From: Gemmatimonadaceae bacterium
GTDB lineage: Bacteria > Gemmatimonadota > Gemmatimonadetes > Gemmatimonadales > Gemmatimonadaceae
Direction of reading: 5' to 3'
Assembly: GCA_020851035.1 (NCBI GenBank)
Contig: JADZDM010000004.1
Span: 1 to 64,000, forward strand
DNA length: 64,000 bases
Shown here: in pieces, positions 9,099 to 20,388 of the stretch
How the letters are laid out: every line of letters starts with the position of its first letter
How positions within the stretch are numbered: the first letter of the stretch is position 1
Position numbers and translations under genes: made by a program
The notes under the pieces: model-generated
The model's input: the letters and a program-made list of their open reading frames with translations, nothing else
Databases searched by the model: none
What the model was told of the DNA's origin: nothing

Positions 9099-11155
9099 TG
9101 GCCGCCCCGCAGCGTGAAGGCGCCGAGCAGTGCGACGGCCCCGATCGCGATCGCCCACATGTAGCTGCCAGCGAAGCCCGCCTGCATGCGCGAGGCGACG
9201 CCGGAGACGAGCCGGAAGACCTGGGCGCTGCCCTGCACCAGTGCGCCGTTGATGACCCCGATGTCGAGGCCGCGCCAGAAGATGCGGCGCGCGGCCGCGA
9301 CCGTCGGGCCGACCACGCCGCGCTCGATCGCGGTGTCCACGTAGTAATCGTTGGCCAGCACGAGCCCGATGCCGGTGTCGGCTGGCGACTCCGACTTTCG
9401 CACGAGTCCCGCCGGCTTGAGCACGGTCATGGCCACGCCGATGCCGGCCACCGCCACCGCGATGGCGATGCCGATGAGCAGGTACTCGGTCTGGTGCGAC
9501 AGGCGGCCGGTGCCGGCGAGCAGCACCGACGACGAGCCGGACACCGGGGCGAGCCAGGCGTCGAGCAGCCCGGTGCGCCCGAGCGGCAGCACGTCGGGCA
9601 GCTGGAGCCAGCCGCCCACCAGCGTCAGCGCGCCCAGCACGACCAGCGGCCCACGGAGCAGCCAGGGTGAGTCATGCACCGCCGCCGCGACATCCTCACC
9701 GGAACGGAAGGTGCCGTGGAAGGCATAGCGCATCAGGCGCGTCATGTAGACGGCGGTGAGGAATGCGGTCACGAGCGCCACGCCGTACGCAAACCAGAGG
9801 ACGACGGCACCGGGCACCGGCCCGAGCGATGACTCGGCCAGGGGGGACTCGATCGCACGCTCCGCCACAGCCGCGAGGATGGCATCCTTCGAGAAGAATC
9901 CGGCGAGGGGCGGGATCCCGGCGATGGCGAGTGTCGCGATCCACATCAGGGTGCCGGTGGCCGGCATGCGCTGCATCAGGCCACCCATGTTGCGCAGGTC
10001 CTGCGGGTCGTCGTGGCGATGCGTGGCGTGCAGGGCGTGGTGCATGGCGTGGATGACCGCGCCGGCCCCGAGGAAGAGCAGCGCCTTGAAGAAGGCGTGC
10101 GTCACCAGGTGGAACATGCCGGCCGTGTAGGCGCCCGCGCCCACGGCCACGAACATGTAGCCGAGCTGTGAGACGGTCGAATACGCCAGCACCTTCTTGA
10201 TGTCCCACTGCTTCAGGCCGACGGTGGCCGCCCACAGCGCCGTGAGCGCACCGACGAGCACGATCACGAGGCAGGCCACCGGCGCGGCCGAGAACAGCGC
10301 GGCGTTCCGGACGATCAGGTAGATGCCCGCCGTCACCATCGTCGCGGCGTGGATGAGCGCCGAGACCGGCGTCGGTCCGGCCATCGCGTCCGGCAGCCAG
10401 ACGTACAGCGGAAGCTGCGCGCTTTTCCCTGCGCAGCCGAGGAACATGAACAGGCAGATCGCGGTCGCGAGCGACGTCGAGAGCACGGCGTGCTGCTCGG
10501 TGATGACGCTGAAGTCGAGTGAGCCGATGTTCGTGAAGAGGAGGAACATCGCCACCAGCAGGCCGAAGTCGCCGATCCGGTTGACGACGAACGCCTTCTT
10601 GCCCGCGACGACGTTGGCGAGGTCACCGAACCAGAAGCCGATCAGGAGGTACGAGGCCAGGCCCACGCCCTCCCAGCCGATGAAGAGCACCGGCAGGCTC
10701 GCGCCCATCACGAGGATGAGCATGAAGCCGACGAAGAGGTTCAGGTACGCGAAGTAGCGGGCGAACCCGGCGTCATCGGCCATGTAGCCGATGCTGTAGA
10801 TGTGGATCAGCGACCCGACGCCGGTGATGACGAACATCATCAGGAGGCTGAGCCGGTCGACCCGCAGCTCCCAGTTGACGTGCAGCGAGCCGGCCGCCAT
10901 CCACTCGCCGAGCGAGGACGAGACGATACCCGGCGTGTCGGCCACCGCCGGCAGCAGCGCCGCCGTCAGGCCGAGCGCGGCCAGCATCACCCCCACACCG
11001 ACGAGGCTCACGAGGGTCCTGCGGCCGGCCGGCACGTCCGGGCCGCCCCCGCCACGCCAGGCCGGCAGCAGCGAGAGCAGCCCGTTCACCGCGAAGCCGG
11101 TGAACGGCAGCGCGGGGATGAGCCAGACGAGTTGTGACGCGATGGAAGTGGACAT
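9095..11155 (-). CDS. nuoL: NADH-quinone oxidoreductase subunit L
   Basis: Largest proton-pumping membrane subunit of complex I, 686 residues, which in the family carries about 16 helices and the long lateral helix. The signature WEGVGLASYLLIGFW is near residue 160, and LPDAMAGPTPVSALIHAATM and the DIKKVLAYSTVSQLGYM region follow. It starts at 11155, 13 bp after nuoK, and overlaps nuoM downstream. Confidence 0.97.
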   Translation of the reverse strand: MSTSIASQLVWLIPALPFTGFAVNGLLSLLPAWRGGGGPDVPAGRRTLVSLVGVGVMLAALGLTAALLPAVADTPGIVSSSLGEWMAAGSLHVNWELRVDRLSLLMMFVITGVGSLIHIYSIGYMADDAGFARYFAYLNLFVGFMLILVMGASLPVLFIGWEGVGLASYLLIGFWFGDLANVVAGKKAFVVNRIGDFGLLVAMFLLFTNIGSLDFSVITEQHAVLSTSLATAICLFMFLGCAGKSAQLPLYVWLPDAMAGPTPVSALIHAATMVTAGIYLIVRNAALFSAAPVACLVIVLVGALTALWAATVGLKQWDIKKVLAYSTVSQLGYMFVAVGAGAYTAGMFHLVTHAFFKALLFLGAGAVIHAMHHALHATHRHDDPQDLRNMGGLMQRMPATGTLMWIATLAIAGIPPLAGFFSKDAILAAVAERAIESPLAESSLGPVPGAVVLWFAYGVALVTAFLTAVYMTRLMRYAFHGTFRSGEDVAAAVHDSPWLLRGPLVVLGALTLVGGWLQLPDVLPLGRTGLLDAWLAPVSGSSSVLLAGTGRLSHQTEYLLIGIAIAVAVAGIGVAMTVLKPAGLVRKSESPADTGIGLVLANDYYVDTAIERGVVGPTVAAARRIFWRGLDIGVINGALVQGSAQVFRLVSGVASRMQAGFAGSYMWAIAIGAVALLGAFTLRGGQ

Positions 11156-11168
11156 GCGTGGGGAGTCG

Positions 11169-11462
11169 CTACCCTCTGAGCAGCCGAATGCGGCCGAGAT
11201 CGACCGTGCGATAATGCCGGAACACGCTGATCACGATCGCCAGGCCGACTGCGGCCTCGGCCGCGGCAACGGTCATCACGAACAGCACGAAAACCTGGCC
11301 GGAGACGCCATGCAGGCGGGAGAGCGCGATGAACGACAGGTTCACCGCGTTGAGCATCAGCTCGACGCACATGAAGAGGATCAGCGCGTTGCGGCGGGTG
11401 AGCACGCCGAGCACGCCGATGCTGAACAGGAGCGCCGAGACGAACAGGGCCTCACGGATCAT
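11169..11462 (-). CDS. nuoK: NADH-quinone oxidoreductase subunit K
   Basis: Small three-helix membrane subunit of complex I, 97 residues (family about 100). The conserved membrane glutamate is visible in [14 protein letters not shown]. The start overlaps the nuoJ stop by 4 bases. Confidence 0.96.
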   Translation of the reverse strand: MIREALFVSALLFSIGVLGVLTRRNALILFMCVELMLNAVNLSFIALSRLHGVSGQVFVLFVMTVAAAEAAVGLAIVISVFRHYRTVDLGRIRLLRG

Positions 11463-11986
11463 GGGCGCACCTCCGGGGCGATGCGGCCGCGCTTGGCCAG
11501 CACGACCGCGCCGACCACCGCCACCAGCAGCAGGACCGAGGTCACCTCGAACGCGACGAGGTTCTCGGTGAAGAGCGAGTCGGCGATGGCGGCCAGCGCG
11601 TCCGCGTCGACGGCCTGCAGGGGGCCGGTGGGCACGCCGGTCGCCCGCACCACGTACAGCAGCTCCGCAGCCAGCGCACCGCTGATCGCGGACGCGCCCA
11701 CCGCCGCCGCCATGCCGCGTGCCTCCCGCGGGTCACCCTCGCCGAGGTTGAGCAGCATGACCACGAAGACGAAGACCACCATGATCGCGCCGGCGTAGAC
11801 GAGCACCTGCGCTGCGCCGAGGAAGTGGGCGCCCAGCATCACGTACAGCGCGGCGAGCGCGAACATCACGTTGACCAGCCAGAGCGCCGCCACGACCGGG
11901 TTCCGGCGCGTCACCATGAAGAGCGCCGCGACCACGGCCATCGCCGAGAAGAACCAGAAATGGAAGGTGTAGAACGTGCCCATCAT
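11459..11986 (-). CDS. nuoJ: NADH-quinone oxidoreductase subunit J
   Basis: Five-helix membrane subunit of complex I, 175 residues. The family motif [18 protein letters not shown] is present. I start at the ATG at 11986, which shares ATGA with the nuoI stop. The nine codons further upstream are read inside nuoI and look spurious. Confidence 0.95.
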   Translation of the reverse strand: MMGTFYTFHFWFFSAMAVVAALFMVTRRNPVVAALWLVNVMFALAALYVMLGAHFLGAAQVLVYAGAIMVVFVFVVMLLNLGEGDPREARGMAAAVGASAISGALAAELLYVVRATGVPTGPLQAVDADALAAIADSLFTENLVAFEVTSVLLLVAVVGAVVLAKRGRIAPEVRP

Positions 11987-12480
11987 TCCCCTGCCGGGTC
12001 TGCGGGGTCCCACAACTCGCTCACCGGGTGCGTCTGCGCCGTCAGCCGCTCGAGGTCGTACACGAAGCCGTCACGCGTGTATTCCGCGTTCTCGTAGTGG
12101 CGACCCACATGGATCGCCTCCTCGGGACACACCTCCTGGCAGTAGCCGCAGAAGATGCAGCGGAACTCGTCGATCTCGAACACCAGCGGGAACCGGTTGC
12201 CCTGCTCGTCCTCGCCGGGCACGAGCTTGATGCAGTTGGCCGGGCAGACGGTCGGGCAGAGCCCGCACCCGACGCACTTCGCGCGACCGTCCTCGGTCGT
12301 GAGCATGCGATGCGTGCCCCGCCAGCGTCGCGAGAGCGCCTCGGTCTCCTCCGGGTACTGCGTCGTGACCTTGTGCGGGTCGACGAGGTGCCGGAAGGTG
12401 TGCGCCAGGCCGGAGAGCGTCGCGCGCACGTAGCTCACCTGCTCCACTGGCCGGTCCATGACCTTGACCTTGATCGCCAT
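11983..12480 (-). CDS. nuoI: NADH-quinone oxidoreductase subunit I (two 4Fe-4S)
   Basis: Peripheral-arm ferredoxin-like subunit that carries the two [4Fe-4S] clusters (N6a, N6b) passing electrons towards NuoB. The 165-residue protein shows both motifs, CVGCGLCPTVCPANC and CIFCGYCQEVCPEEA. The ATG at 12480 (MAIKVKVMD) overlaps the nuoH stop as TGATG. The frame stays open back to 12915 but that part is a shadow of nuoH. Confidence 0.96.
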   Translation of the reverse strand: MAIKVKVMDRPVEQVSYVRATLSGLAHTFRHLVDPHKVTTQYPEETEALSRRWRGTHRMLTTEDGRAKCVGCGLCPTVCPANCIKLVPGEDEQGNRFPLVFEIDEFRCIFCGYCQEVCPEEAIHVGRHYENAEYTRDGFVYDLERLTAQTHPVSELWDPADPAGE

Positions 12481-13760
12481 CAGTCCCCCGTCCCGGGTTC
12501 CGGCCGCATGTCCGCCGACAGCGTCGAGCCGGCGCGGTCGAGCATGCGCAGCCGCAGCATCTCGGTGGCGGTCATCTTGGCGGTGGTCGGGCTGAGCAGG
12601 CGACCGCGGTCGAACAGCACGAACACCGCCACCAGCACCACCACGTTCAGCACCAGCAGGATCCCCGTCTGCAGGGCGCCCGGCCGGATGCCCGCCGATT
12701 GCAGCCCGAGCAGCACGGAGGCGATCAGCACGATGTAGCCGAGGGCCAGCGGCAGCAGGAACCGCCAGCCCAGCGACATCAGCTGGTCGTAGCGGAAGCG
12801 CGGCAACGTCCAGCGGATCCACATGTAGAAGAACAGGAAGAAGCCGGCCTTGGTCGCGAACGACCCGAGCGTGAGGAGGGTCTTCAGCAGCGACGGGTCG
12901 CCGGTGTTGTCCCACGACGTGAACGGGATGTCCCAGCCACCGAAGAAGAGCGTCGCCATCAGGCCGCTGGTCGTGACCATGTTCGCGAACTCCGCGATGA
13001 AGAACATCGAGAACCGCATCGAGCTGTACTCGGTGTGATAGCCGGCCACCAGCTCACTCTCGGCCTCCGGGAGGTCGAACGGCAGGCGGTTCGTCTCGGC
13101 GAAGGCGGAGATCAGGAAGGTGAGGAAGGCCACCGAGAGGTTGAGCACGTTCCAGCCGCCGTTCGCCTGCTGGCGCACGATCGAGTCCATCGTCACGTTG
13201 CCGGCCAGCAGCAGCACCGGGATGATCGAGAGCCCCATCGAGATCTCGTACGAGATCATCTGGGCGCTGGAGCGGAGGCCACCGAGCAACGAGTACTTGT
13301 TGTTGGACGACCACCCCGCGAGGGTGATCCCGAACACACCGAGCGAGGCGATCGCGAGCGTGAACACGAACCCCACCTGGAGGTCGGCGATCGCGAGCGA
13401 GACGACCCCCCACGGCGTCGGCAGCGGCGAGGCGAAGGGAATCACCGCCCAGCTCACCATCGCGGTGCAGAATGCGATCGCCGGTGCGAGCGTGAAGATG
13501 ATGCTGTTGCCGGCACCCGGCGACAGCTCCTCCTTCATGAAGTTCTTCACCCCGTCGGCCACCGGCTGCAGCAGGCCACCCGGGCCGGCCCGGTTGGGGC
13601 CGTGACGATCCTGGATCCACGCGCTGATCTTGCGCTCGGCGAGGGTCAGCAGCGCCACGGTCACGAGGTACACCCCGAAGAACGCGAGCACCTTGATCGC
13701 CGACGCGATGGCGAATGCGGTGCTGTTGTCCTCGATCGGTGTCATGAGCAAAGGGCCCAT
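12480..13760 (-). CDS. nuoH: NADH-quinone oxidoreductase subunit H
   Basis: Membrane subunit of complex I that forms the quinone-chamber entry with NuoB and NuoD. It has 426 residues, somewhat longer than the usual 320-350 because of N- and C-terminal tails. Family stretches seen are ERKISAWIQDRHGPNRAGP, ETNRLPFDLPEAESELVAGY and the TLPRFRYDQLMSLGW region. The ATG at 13760 shares TGATG with nuoG; an ATG at 13745 is an alternative start. Confidence 0.96.
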   Translation of the reverse strand: MGPLLMTPIEDNSTAFAIASAIKVLAFFGVYLVTVALLTLAERKISAWIQDRHGPNRAGPGGLLQPVADGVKNFMKEELSPGAGNSIIFTLAPAIAFCTAMVSWAVIPFASPLPTPWGVVSLAIADLQVGFVFTLAIASLGVFGITLAGWSSNNKYSLLGGLRSSAQMISYEISMGLSIIPVLLLAGNVTMDSIVRQQANGGWNVLNLSVAFLTFLISAFAETNRLPFDLPEAESELVAGYHTEYSSMRFSMFFIAEFANMVTTSGLMATLFFGGWDIPFTSWDNTGDPSLLKTLLTLGSFATKAGFFLFFYMWIRWTLPRFRYDQLMSLGWRFLLPLALGYIVLIASVLLGLQSAGIRPGALQTGILLVLNVVVLVAVFVLFDRGRLLSPTTAKMTATEMLRLRMLDRAGSTLSADMRPEPGTGD

Positions 13761-15331
13761 CAGGTCGTCGCCTCCGCGGGCAGCGTCACGTCCGCGCCCT
13801 GCAGCCCGAGGCCACGGTAGGAGAGACCGGCGAACGCCGGCACGGCGGCCGCCAGGCTCGCGAAGACGTCAGCGGCCAGCGGCGGGTAGGCGCCGGCACC
13901 CAGCGCCTCGGCCAGCGCGCCGAGCACGCGGTAGGTGGGACGGGCCTGCACCGGGGGCGCCTTCGCCTGGAGGAACCGCTGCACGCGGCCGCGGAGGTTG
14001 GTGAAGGTGCCATCCTCCTCCGCGACGTTGCACACCGGGAGCGCGACGATGGTGGCGCCAGCGAGGGTGGCATCGAGGACGGTGCCCACCACGATCACCC
14101 GGACCCCCGCCGGCACGGACGCGACGGCGGCGTCGGCGACGATCACCAGGTCGTTGGCCCCGAGCCCGGCCATCGGCGACGAGACGTCGGTGAAGCCGAG
14201 CAGCTCGGCCCCCGTGTGGTTCGGTGCGCGCTCGGCGCGCAGGGCAAGATCCGTCACGCCCGGCAGCGGAGCCTCCGGGCCGCGGGGCACCGTCATCACC
14301 AGCGAGGCGCCGACGTGCGCGCCGATGCGCTGCAGCAGGAAGAGCGCCTCGTTCGGGAGTGCCGGTGACGCCAGCACGGTGACGCGACCAGCCGATGCGA
14401 TCTCCGACGCGGCGGCGGTGAGCGCCGCATCCCACGTCGCCAGCGCCAGCCCCTGCCCGTCACTCACCATCGGCACCTCGAGCCGGTCGCGCCGGTTCAT
14501 CCACCGGTAGTGCATCCGGCCGACCTCACAGGCGAAGTGCTGGTTCACGGCCGCGTTGGGCCGCGGGCGGATGCGCACCACGACCCCGTCGCGCGTCTCG
14601 ACCATCACGTTGCACCCCTGCGAGCACCCCGTGCAGATCGACGCGGCGCGATCCAGCTCCCAGGCACGCGCCTTGTTCAGGAAGTCCTTCGAGAGGAGCG
14701 CGCCCACCGGGCAGAGGTCGACGACGTTGGACGCCCACGGGCTGGTGAGGTCCTGGCCCTCGAACTTGCCGATGTAGGCGCGGTCGCCGCGCTCCGCCAC
14801 GCAGAGCACCGGGTCCTGCGCCACCACGTCCATGAACCGCACGCAGCGCGTGCAGAGGATGCAGCGGTTCGGGACGTACACCACGTCTCCCCCGAAGTCC
14901 TCCATCGGGTTGAAGCGCTTCGGCTCCATGTACCGCGAGTCCTTCCGGCCTTCCGCGAACGTGTAGTCCTGCAGCTCACACTCACCCGCCTGGTCGCAGA
15001 TCGGGCAGTCGAGCGGGTGGTTGATGAGCAGGAACTCGAGCACGCCCTTGCGGGCCTCGCGCGCCTTCTCCGAGTGCACGTGCACCACCTGCCCCTCACC
15101 GACCGTGGTGGCGCAGGCCGGCGCGAGCTTCGGGAACTTCTCCACCTCCACGAGGCACATGCGGCAGACGCCGGCCACGGGCAGCGACGGGTGGTAGCAG
15201 TAGTGCGGCACCAGCACGCCGACCGTCTTCGCCGCCTCGAGCAGGCTCGTGCCCGGTGCGACGATCACCTCGCGGCCCTCGATCGTGAGGGTCACCATGC
15301 CCGGATTCGCGGGCGCTGCGGGGGCCGTCAC
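13760..15331 (-). CDS. nuoG: NADH-quinone oxidoreductase subunit G (short form)
   Basis: Iron-sulfur subunit of the NADH-oxidising arm. The N-terminal half has the [2Fe-2S] ligands (HYCYHPSL, VCRMC, PACAT), the HPLDCPICDQAGEC cluster, the NRCILCTRC/DLCPVGAL cluster and a further CTGCSQGC motif near residue 232. At 523 residues it is much shorter than the roughly 900-residue enterobacterial form, so the molybdopterin-oxidoreductase-like C-terminal domain is largely reduced. Such short NuoG proteins occur in other lineages. Overlapping starts and stops tie it to nuoH. Confidence 0.94.
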   Translation of the reverse strand: MTAPAAPANPGMVTLTIEGREVIVAPGTSLLEAAKTVGVLVPHYCYHPSLPVAGVCRMCLVEVEKFPKLAPACATTVGEGQVVHVHSEKAREARKGVLEFLLINHPLDCPICDQAGECELQDYTFAEGRKDSRYMEPKRFNPMEDFGGDVVYVPNRCILCTRCVRFMDVVAQDPVLCVAERGDRAYIGKFEGQDLTSPWASNVVDLCPVGALLSKDFLNKARAWELDRAASICTGCSQGCNVMVETRDGVVVRIRPRPNAAVNQHFACEVGRMHYRWMNRRDRLEVPMVSDGQGLALATWDAALTAAASEIASAGRVTVLASPALPNEALFLLQRIGAHVGASLVMTVPRGPEAPLPGVTDLALRAERAPNHTGAELLGFTDVSSPMAGLGANDLVIVADAAVASVPAGVRVIVVGTVLDATLAGATIVALPVCNVAEEDGTFTNLRGRVQRFLQAKAPPVQARPTYRVLGALAEALGAGAYPPLAADVFASLAAAVPAFAGLSYRGLGLQGADVTLPAEATT

Positions 15332-15332
15332 C

Positions 15333-16657
<1,325 letters not shown>

Positions 16658-16658
<1 letters not shown>

Positions 16659-17182
16659 CAGTCGAGCCCCGCGACGAGGTCCTTCACGCTGTCCACCGAG
16701 ACGCACTCCACGAGCGCGTCATTGATCATCACGGGTGTCGCGAAGCCGCAGGCGCCGAGGCACTCCACCTCGATCACCGTGAACCGGCCGTCGGGCGACG
16801 TCACGCCCAGTTCCCCGCACTTCGTCTCCCGCAGGAAGGCATGCACCACGTCCTCGGCGCCGCACACGTTGCAGGGCGTGGTGGTGCAGACCTGCACGAA
16901 GTGCCGGCCCACCGGGTGCTGGTGGTACATCGTGTAGAACGACACCACGCCCTTGACGTACGCCGGCGTGAGGTCGAGCACGGCGGCCACCTCGGCCATC
17001 CCCTCCGGACTCACCCAGCCCCGGTCCTCCTGCAGCATCCAGAGTGCCGGCAGCAGCGCCGCCATCTTGGTGGGGTAGCGCGTGAGCAGCTCGTCGAGCT
17101 CGGCCCGGCGCGCCCCGGTGAACACCGGCACATGCGCGGTGTGGGCATCGTGCCCGTCCGGTGCCATCGCGTGGAGGCTCAT
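16658..17182 (-). CDS. nuoE: NADH-quinone oxidoreductase subunit E (2Fe-2S)
   Basis: Thioredoxin-like [2Fe-2S] (N1a) subunit of the NADH-oxidising arm, 174 residues. Cluster ligands are in the CTTTPCNVCG and ECLGACGFAP-like (ECLGACGFATPV) segments, spaced as in the family. The start at 17182 (MSLHAM) shares ATGA with nuoD. The frame extends upstream into nuoD, but that part is not protein-like. Confidence 0.95.
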
Positions 17183-18492
17183 CGGTCGATCTCCCCCATC
17201 ACGATGTCGATGCTGGCATTGATCGCGATCACGTCGGACAACAGGTGTCCCTCGGCCATCTTCGAGATGGCGGACAGGTTGACGAAGGCCGGTGGCCGGA
17301 TGCGCCAGCGGACCGGCTTCGAGGTGCCGTCGCTGACGAGGTAGTACCCCTTCTCGCCCTTCGGGCTCTCGGTCGGCACGTAGCACTCGCCCACCGGCGG
17401 GCGTGGCCCCTCCATCACCAGCTTGAAGTGATGGATCATGGACTCCATCTCGCTCGTCGCCTTGCTCTTGGCGGGTAGGATCACGCGCGGGTCATCGATG
17501 TTCAGCGGGCCGTCGGGCAGCCGCTCGAGCGCCTGCTCGATGATCCGCACGCTCTGCCGCATCTCCTCGAGGCGCACGAGGTAGCGGTCGTACACGTCGC
17601 CGCGCGAGCCGACGACGATGTCCCAGTCGTAGGTGTCGTAGTCGAGGTACGGGAAGTCCTTCCGCACGTCGTAGGCGACGCCGGAGGCGCGCAGCATCGG
17701 GCCGGAGAGCCCGTAGTTGATGGCCTCGGGCGCGGTCATGACCCCGAGGCCCACCGTGCGCCCGACCCAGATGCCGTTGCGCGTGAGCATCCGGTCGGTC
17801 TCGTCGAGCGTCTTCGGCAGCGAGCGCAGGAACCCCTTCAGCCCGTCCACCCAGCCCGGCGGGAGGTCGGCGGCCATGCCCCCGATCCGCGACGCACTGG
17901 TGGTGAGCCGCGCCCCCACCCAGCTCTCGAACAGGTTGTAGACCGTCTCGCGCTCCTGGAAGGTCCACAGGAACGGCGTGAACGCGCCGAGGTCCACCGC
18001 GGTGGTGCCCAGCCAGACCAGGTGCGAGATGATGCGCGAGAGCTCCATCGCAATCACGCGCAGCACGGTGCACCGCGGCGTGATCTCGATGCCGAACAAC
18101 CGCTCCGCGCCGAGCGCGTAGGCGATGTTGTTTCCCATCGAGTTGAGGTAGTCCTCGCGATCGGTCCACGGGATGATCTGGTTGTACTGGCGATACTCGC
18201 CGATCTTCTCGAAGCCGCAGTGGAGATAGCCGATGTGCGGCACGCAGCGGATCACCGTCTCGCCATCCAGCTCGAGCACGAGGCGCAGCACGCCGTGCGT
18301 GGCCGGGTGCTGCGGGCCGATGTTGATCAGCATCCGCTCGCTGCCCATGTCGGGCTCGAATCCCGGCTCCAGGTCGCGCGGCACGACGTGACCGGCGGCA
18401 TCCGCCGTCAGCGGTGCCCGTCGCAGCACACCGTCCGCCCCGAGCACCGGCGTCGCCAGCTCCACGTCCACCGTGCGGGTGGTGGTCGTCAT
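17179..18492 (-). CDS. nuoD: NADH-quinone oxidoreductase subunit D
   Basis: The 49-kDa-type subunit that forms the quinone-reduction site with NuoB, 437 residues. The family opening is NIGPQHPATHGVLRLVLELD near residue 54, followed by HIGYLHCGFEKIGE. It is a separate gene from nuoC, not the fused nuoCD found in enterobacteria. Its ATG overlaps the nuoC stop by 4 bases. Confidence 0.97.
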   Translation of the reverse strand: MTTTTRTVDVELATPVLGADGVLRRAPLTADAAGHVVPRDLEPGFEPDMGSERMLINIGPQHPATHGVLRLVLELDGETVIRCVPHIGYLHCGFEKIGEYRQYNQIIPWTDREDYLNSMGNNIAYALGAERLFGIEITPRCTVLRVIAMELSRIISHLVWLGTTAVDLGAFTPFLWTFQERETVYNLFESWVGARLTTSASRIGGMAADLPPGWVDGLKGFLRSLPKTLDETDRMLTRNGIWVGRTVGLGVMTAPEAINYGLSGPMLRASGVAYDVRKDFPYLDYDTYDWDIVVGSRGDVYDRYLVRLEEMRQSVRIIEQALERLPDGPLNIDDPRVILPAKSKATSEMESMIHHFKLVMEGPRPPVGECYVPTESPKGEKGYYLVSDGTSKPVRWRIRPPAFVNLSAISKMAEGHLLSDVIAINASIDIVMGEIDR

Positions 18493-19181
18493 GCCCCCAC
18501 CTCGTCATGCTCGGCCAGCAGCCGCGCCCGCATGTCCGCCGGCAGCTCGTGGAAGGCGTCCGCCACCGTCAGCTCCTCCATCGAGTAGCGCGCCTCGGGG
18601 TTCGCCGCCAGCGCCTGCGACAGCTGCTCCGAACGGCTGAAGCGACCCCGCAGCGGGAAGTCCTTCCGCAGCGGGTAGCCCTCGGCGTACGACTCCCAGA
18701 GCAGGATGCGGCGGAGGTCGGAATGGCCGGCGAACCGGATGCCGAACATGTCCCACACCTCGCGCTCGAGCCAGTTGGCGGACTTGTACACCGGCTCGAT
18801 GCTCGGCACCTCCAGGTCGGCGCCGTCGGGCAGGGCCGCCTTGAGCCGCAGGAACCGGCGATACGGGAGCGAGCGCACGTGCCACACCATCTCGAGCGGG
18901 CGGCCGGCGTCGCGATGCTCCACCGCGGTCACGTCCACCAGGTAGTCATACTGCTGCGTGGGGTCGTCGCGGAGCCAGAGCACGATCTCGCGGATGCGCG
19001 CCGGCTCGACCCACACGGTGGTCTCGCCCCACATGACCTCATGGCGGCCGATGGCGCCGCCGAAGCGCGCGCGGAGGGCCTCCACCGAGGGGTTGGCGTC
19101 GCCACCGCGGTGCGGCAGCCCGCGCGGGGTGACGGGATCCGGCGTGCCGGACGGGAGGGCGGCGCCCGGAAGCACCGTCAT
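18489..19181 (-). CDS. nuoC: NADH-quinone oxidoreductase subunit C
   Basis: The 30-kDa-type structural subunit of the peripheral arm, 230 residues. The family core is the [20 protein letters not shown] segment followed by [21 protein letters not shown] start at the ATG at 19181, which shares ATGA with the nuoB stop. The frame stays open far upstream, but that part is an arginine-rich shadow of nuoB. Confidence 0.95.
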   Translation of the reverse strand: MTVLPGAALPSGTPDPVTPRGLPHRGGDANPSVEALRARFGGAIGRHEVMWGETTVWVEPARIREIVLWLRDDPTQQYDYLVDVTAVEHRDAGRPLEMVWHVRSLPYRRFLRLKAALPDGADLEVPSIEPVYKSANWLEREVWDMFGIRFAGHSDLRRILLWESYAEGYPLRKDFPLRGRFSRSEQLSQALAANPEARYSMEELTVADAFHELPADMRARLLAEHDEVGA

Positions 19182-19807
19182 GGTGCCGACCGGGTCTGGT
19201 GCACGGAGTTGCCGAAGGGTTCGGACAGCTCGTCGATGCGCGCCGGCGGGATGTAGAGCTTGGAGGTGGGGTCGATGGTGATCTCGTCGTACTGCGCCTG
19301 GTCCGAGATCGAGCGGTTCCGCATGACCTTGTCCTGCAGCATCAGCACGCCGTACATGAGCGCCTCGGGCCGCGGCGGGCAGCCCGGGACGTACACGTCC
19401 ACCGGGATGATCGTGTCGATGCCCTGCACCACCGCGTAGTTGTCGAACATGCCCCCGCTGGACGCGCAGGCGCCCATCGAGATCACCCACTTCGGCTGCG
19501 GCATCTGCTCGTAGATGCGTCGGATCACGGGCGCCAGCTTGTACGGCACGCGTCCGGCGCAGATGAGCACGTCGGCCTGGCGCGGCGAGAAGCTCAGGCG
19601 CTCCATCCCGAACCGCGCGAGGTCGAAGCGGCTGGCCGCCGTCGCCATGAACTCGATGGCGCAGCAGGCGGTGCCGAACGGCATCGGCCAGAGGGAATTC
19701 GCGCGCGACCAGTTCACCAGGAACTCGAGCCGCGTCGTGATCCAGCCCTCCTGCGACGGCGGATCGTACGACACGCGCGCGCCGGCGGATGCCGGTGTCA
19801 ATCCCAT
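19178..19807 (-). CDS. nuoB: NADH-quinone oxidoreductase subunit B (N2 cluster)
   Basis: Subunit holding the N2 [4Fe-4S] cluster that reduces quinone, 209 residues. Ligand cysteines are visible in [18 protein letters not shown] and [10 protein letters not shown]. The ATG at 19807 is preferred because AAGGGAG sits 7 bases before it. A GTG seven codons upstream (19828) is the alternative. It overlaps the nuoA stop by about 10 bases. Confidence 0.96.
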   Translation of the reverse strand: MGLTPASAGARVSYDPPSQEGWITTRLEFLVNWSRANSLWPMPFGTACCAIEFMATAASRFDLARFGMERLSFSPRQADVLICAGRVPYKLAPVIRRIYEQMPQPKWVISMGACASSGGMFDNYAVVQGIDTIIPVDVYVPGCPPRPEALMYGVLMLQDKVMRNRSISDQAQYDEITIDPTSKLYIPPARIDELSEPFGNSVHQTRSAP

Positions 19808-20202
19808 TGCAGTGCTCCCTTGCGCCACACGTAGGCCAGGCCCACGGCGAAGATCGCCATGAACACGAGCATCTCACCGAGCCCGAAGAAACTGGTCGCG
19901 CCGGTGCACATCCCGTCCACCAGGGCCGTGCTGCAGGAGAGGCGGCGGAAGGCGGTGCCCCACGGAATGAGGAAGACCGTCTCGATGTCGAAGACGATGA
20001 AGAGCATCGCCACGAGGTAGAACTTGACCGAGAAGCGCTCCCGGGCGTCGCCGATGACCGGGATGCCGGATTCGTAGGCCTCCGACTTCACGAGGCTCGG
20101 TCGCCGGCGCATGGCCCAGTGTGACAAACCGATGATCACGGCCGCGTTCAGCAGAACGAAACCGATCAACATCAGGATAGGCAGGTACGCTTGGAGCCCC
20201 AT
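19798..20202 (-). CDS. nuoA: NADH-quinone oxidoreductase subunit A
   Basis: Small three-helix membrane subunit, first gene of the complex I operon, about 134 residues. The second helix region has [21 protein letters not shown], with the conserved acidic residues. I use the ATG at 20202 (MGLQAYLP); a GTG at 20232 would add ten residues. Neither has a clear Shine-Dalgarno sequence. The operon promoter should lie in the 190 bp shared with the divergent dcd gene. Confidence 0.9.
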   Translation of the reverse strand: MGLQAYLPILMLIGFVLLNAAVIIGLSHWAMRRRPSLVKSEAYESGIPVIGDARERFSVKFYLVAMLFIVFDIETVFLIPWGTAFRRLSCSTALVDGMCTGATSFFGLGEMLVFMAIFAVGLAYVWRKGALQWD

Positions 20203-20388
20203 TCGTGGTCGAAAGCTCGTGAAAAAATTCACTAACCGGTCACGGGCAAGGTAGCCGTCAACGGGACGTACTTCAACGCTCGCCAGAGCCCGTCGCAGCC
20301 GCCGCCGGCACCCCCTGCGGACCGGCCCGATGCGGAGGGAGTGTCGGACGGTGGCATGCCGGACCCAGCCCCGCTACGTTCCCGCGCC

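Noticed and set aside
18489-19877. A long nuoC with a 232-residue N-terminal extension
   Set aside because: The extension overlaps the whole of nuoB in another frame and is not protein-like. The ATG at 19181 with ATGA overlap fits.
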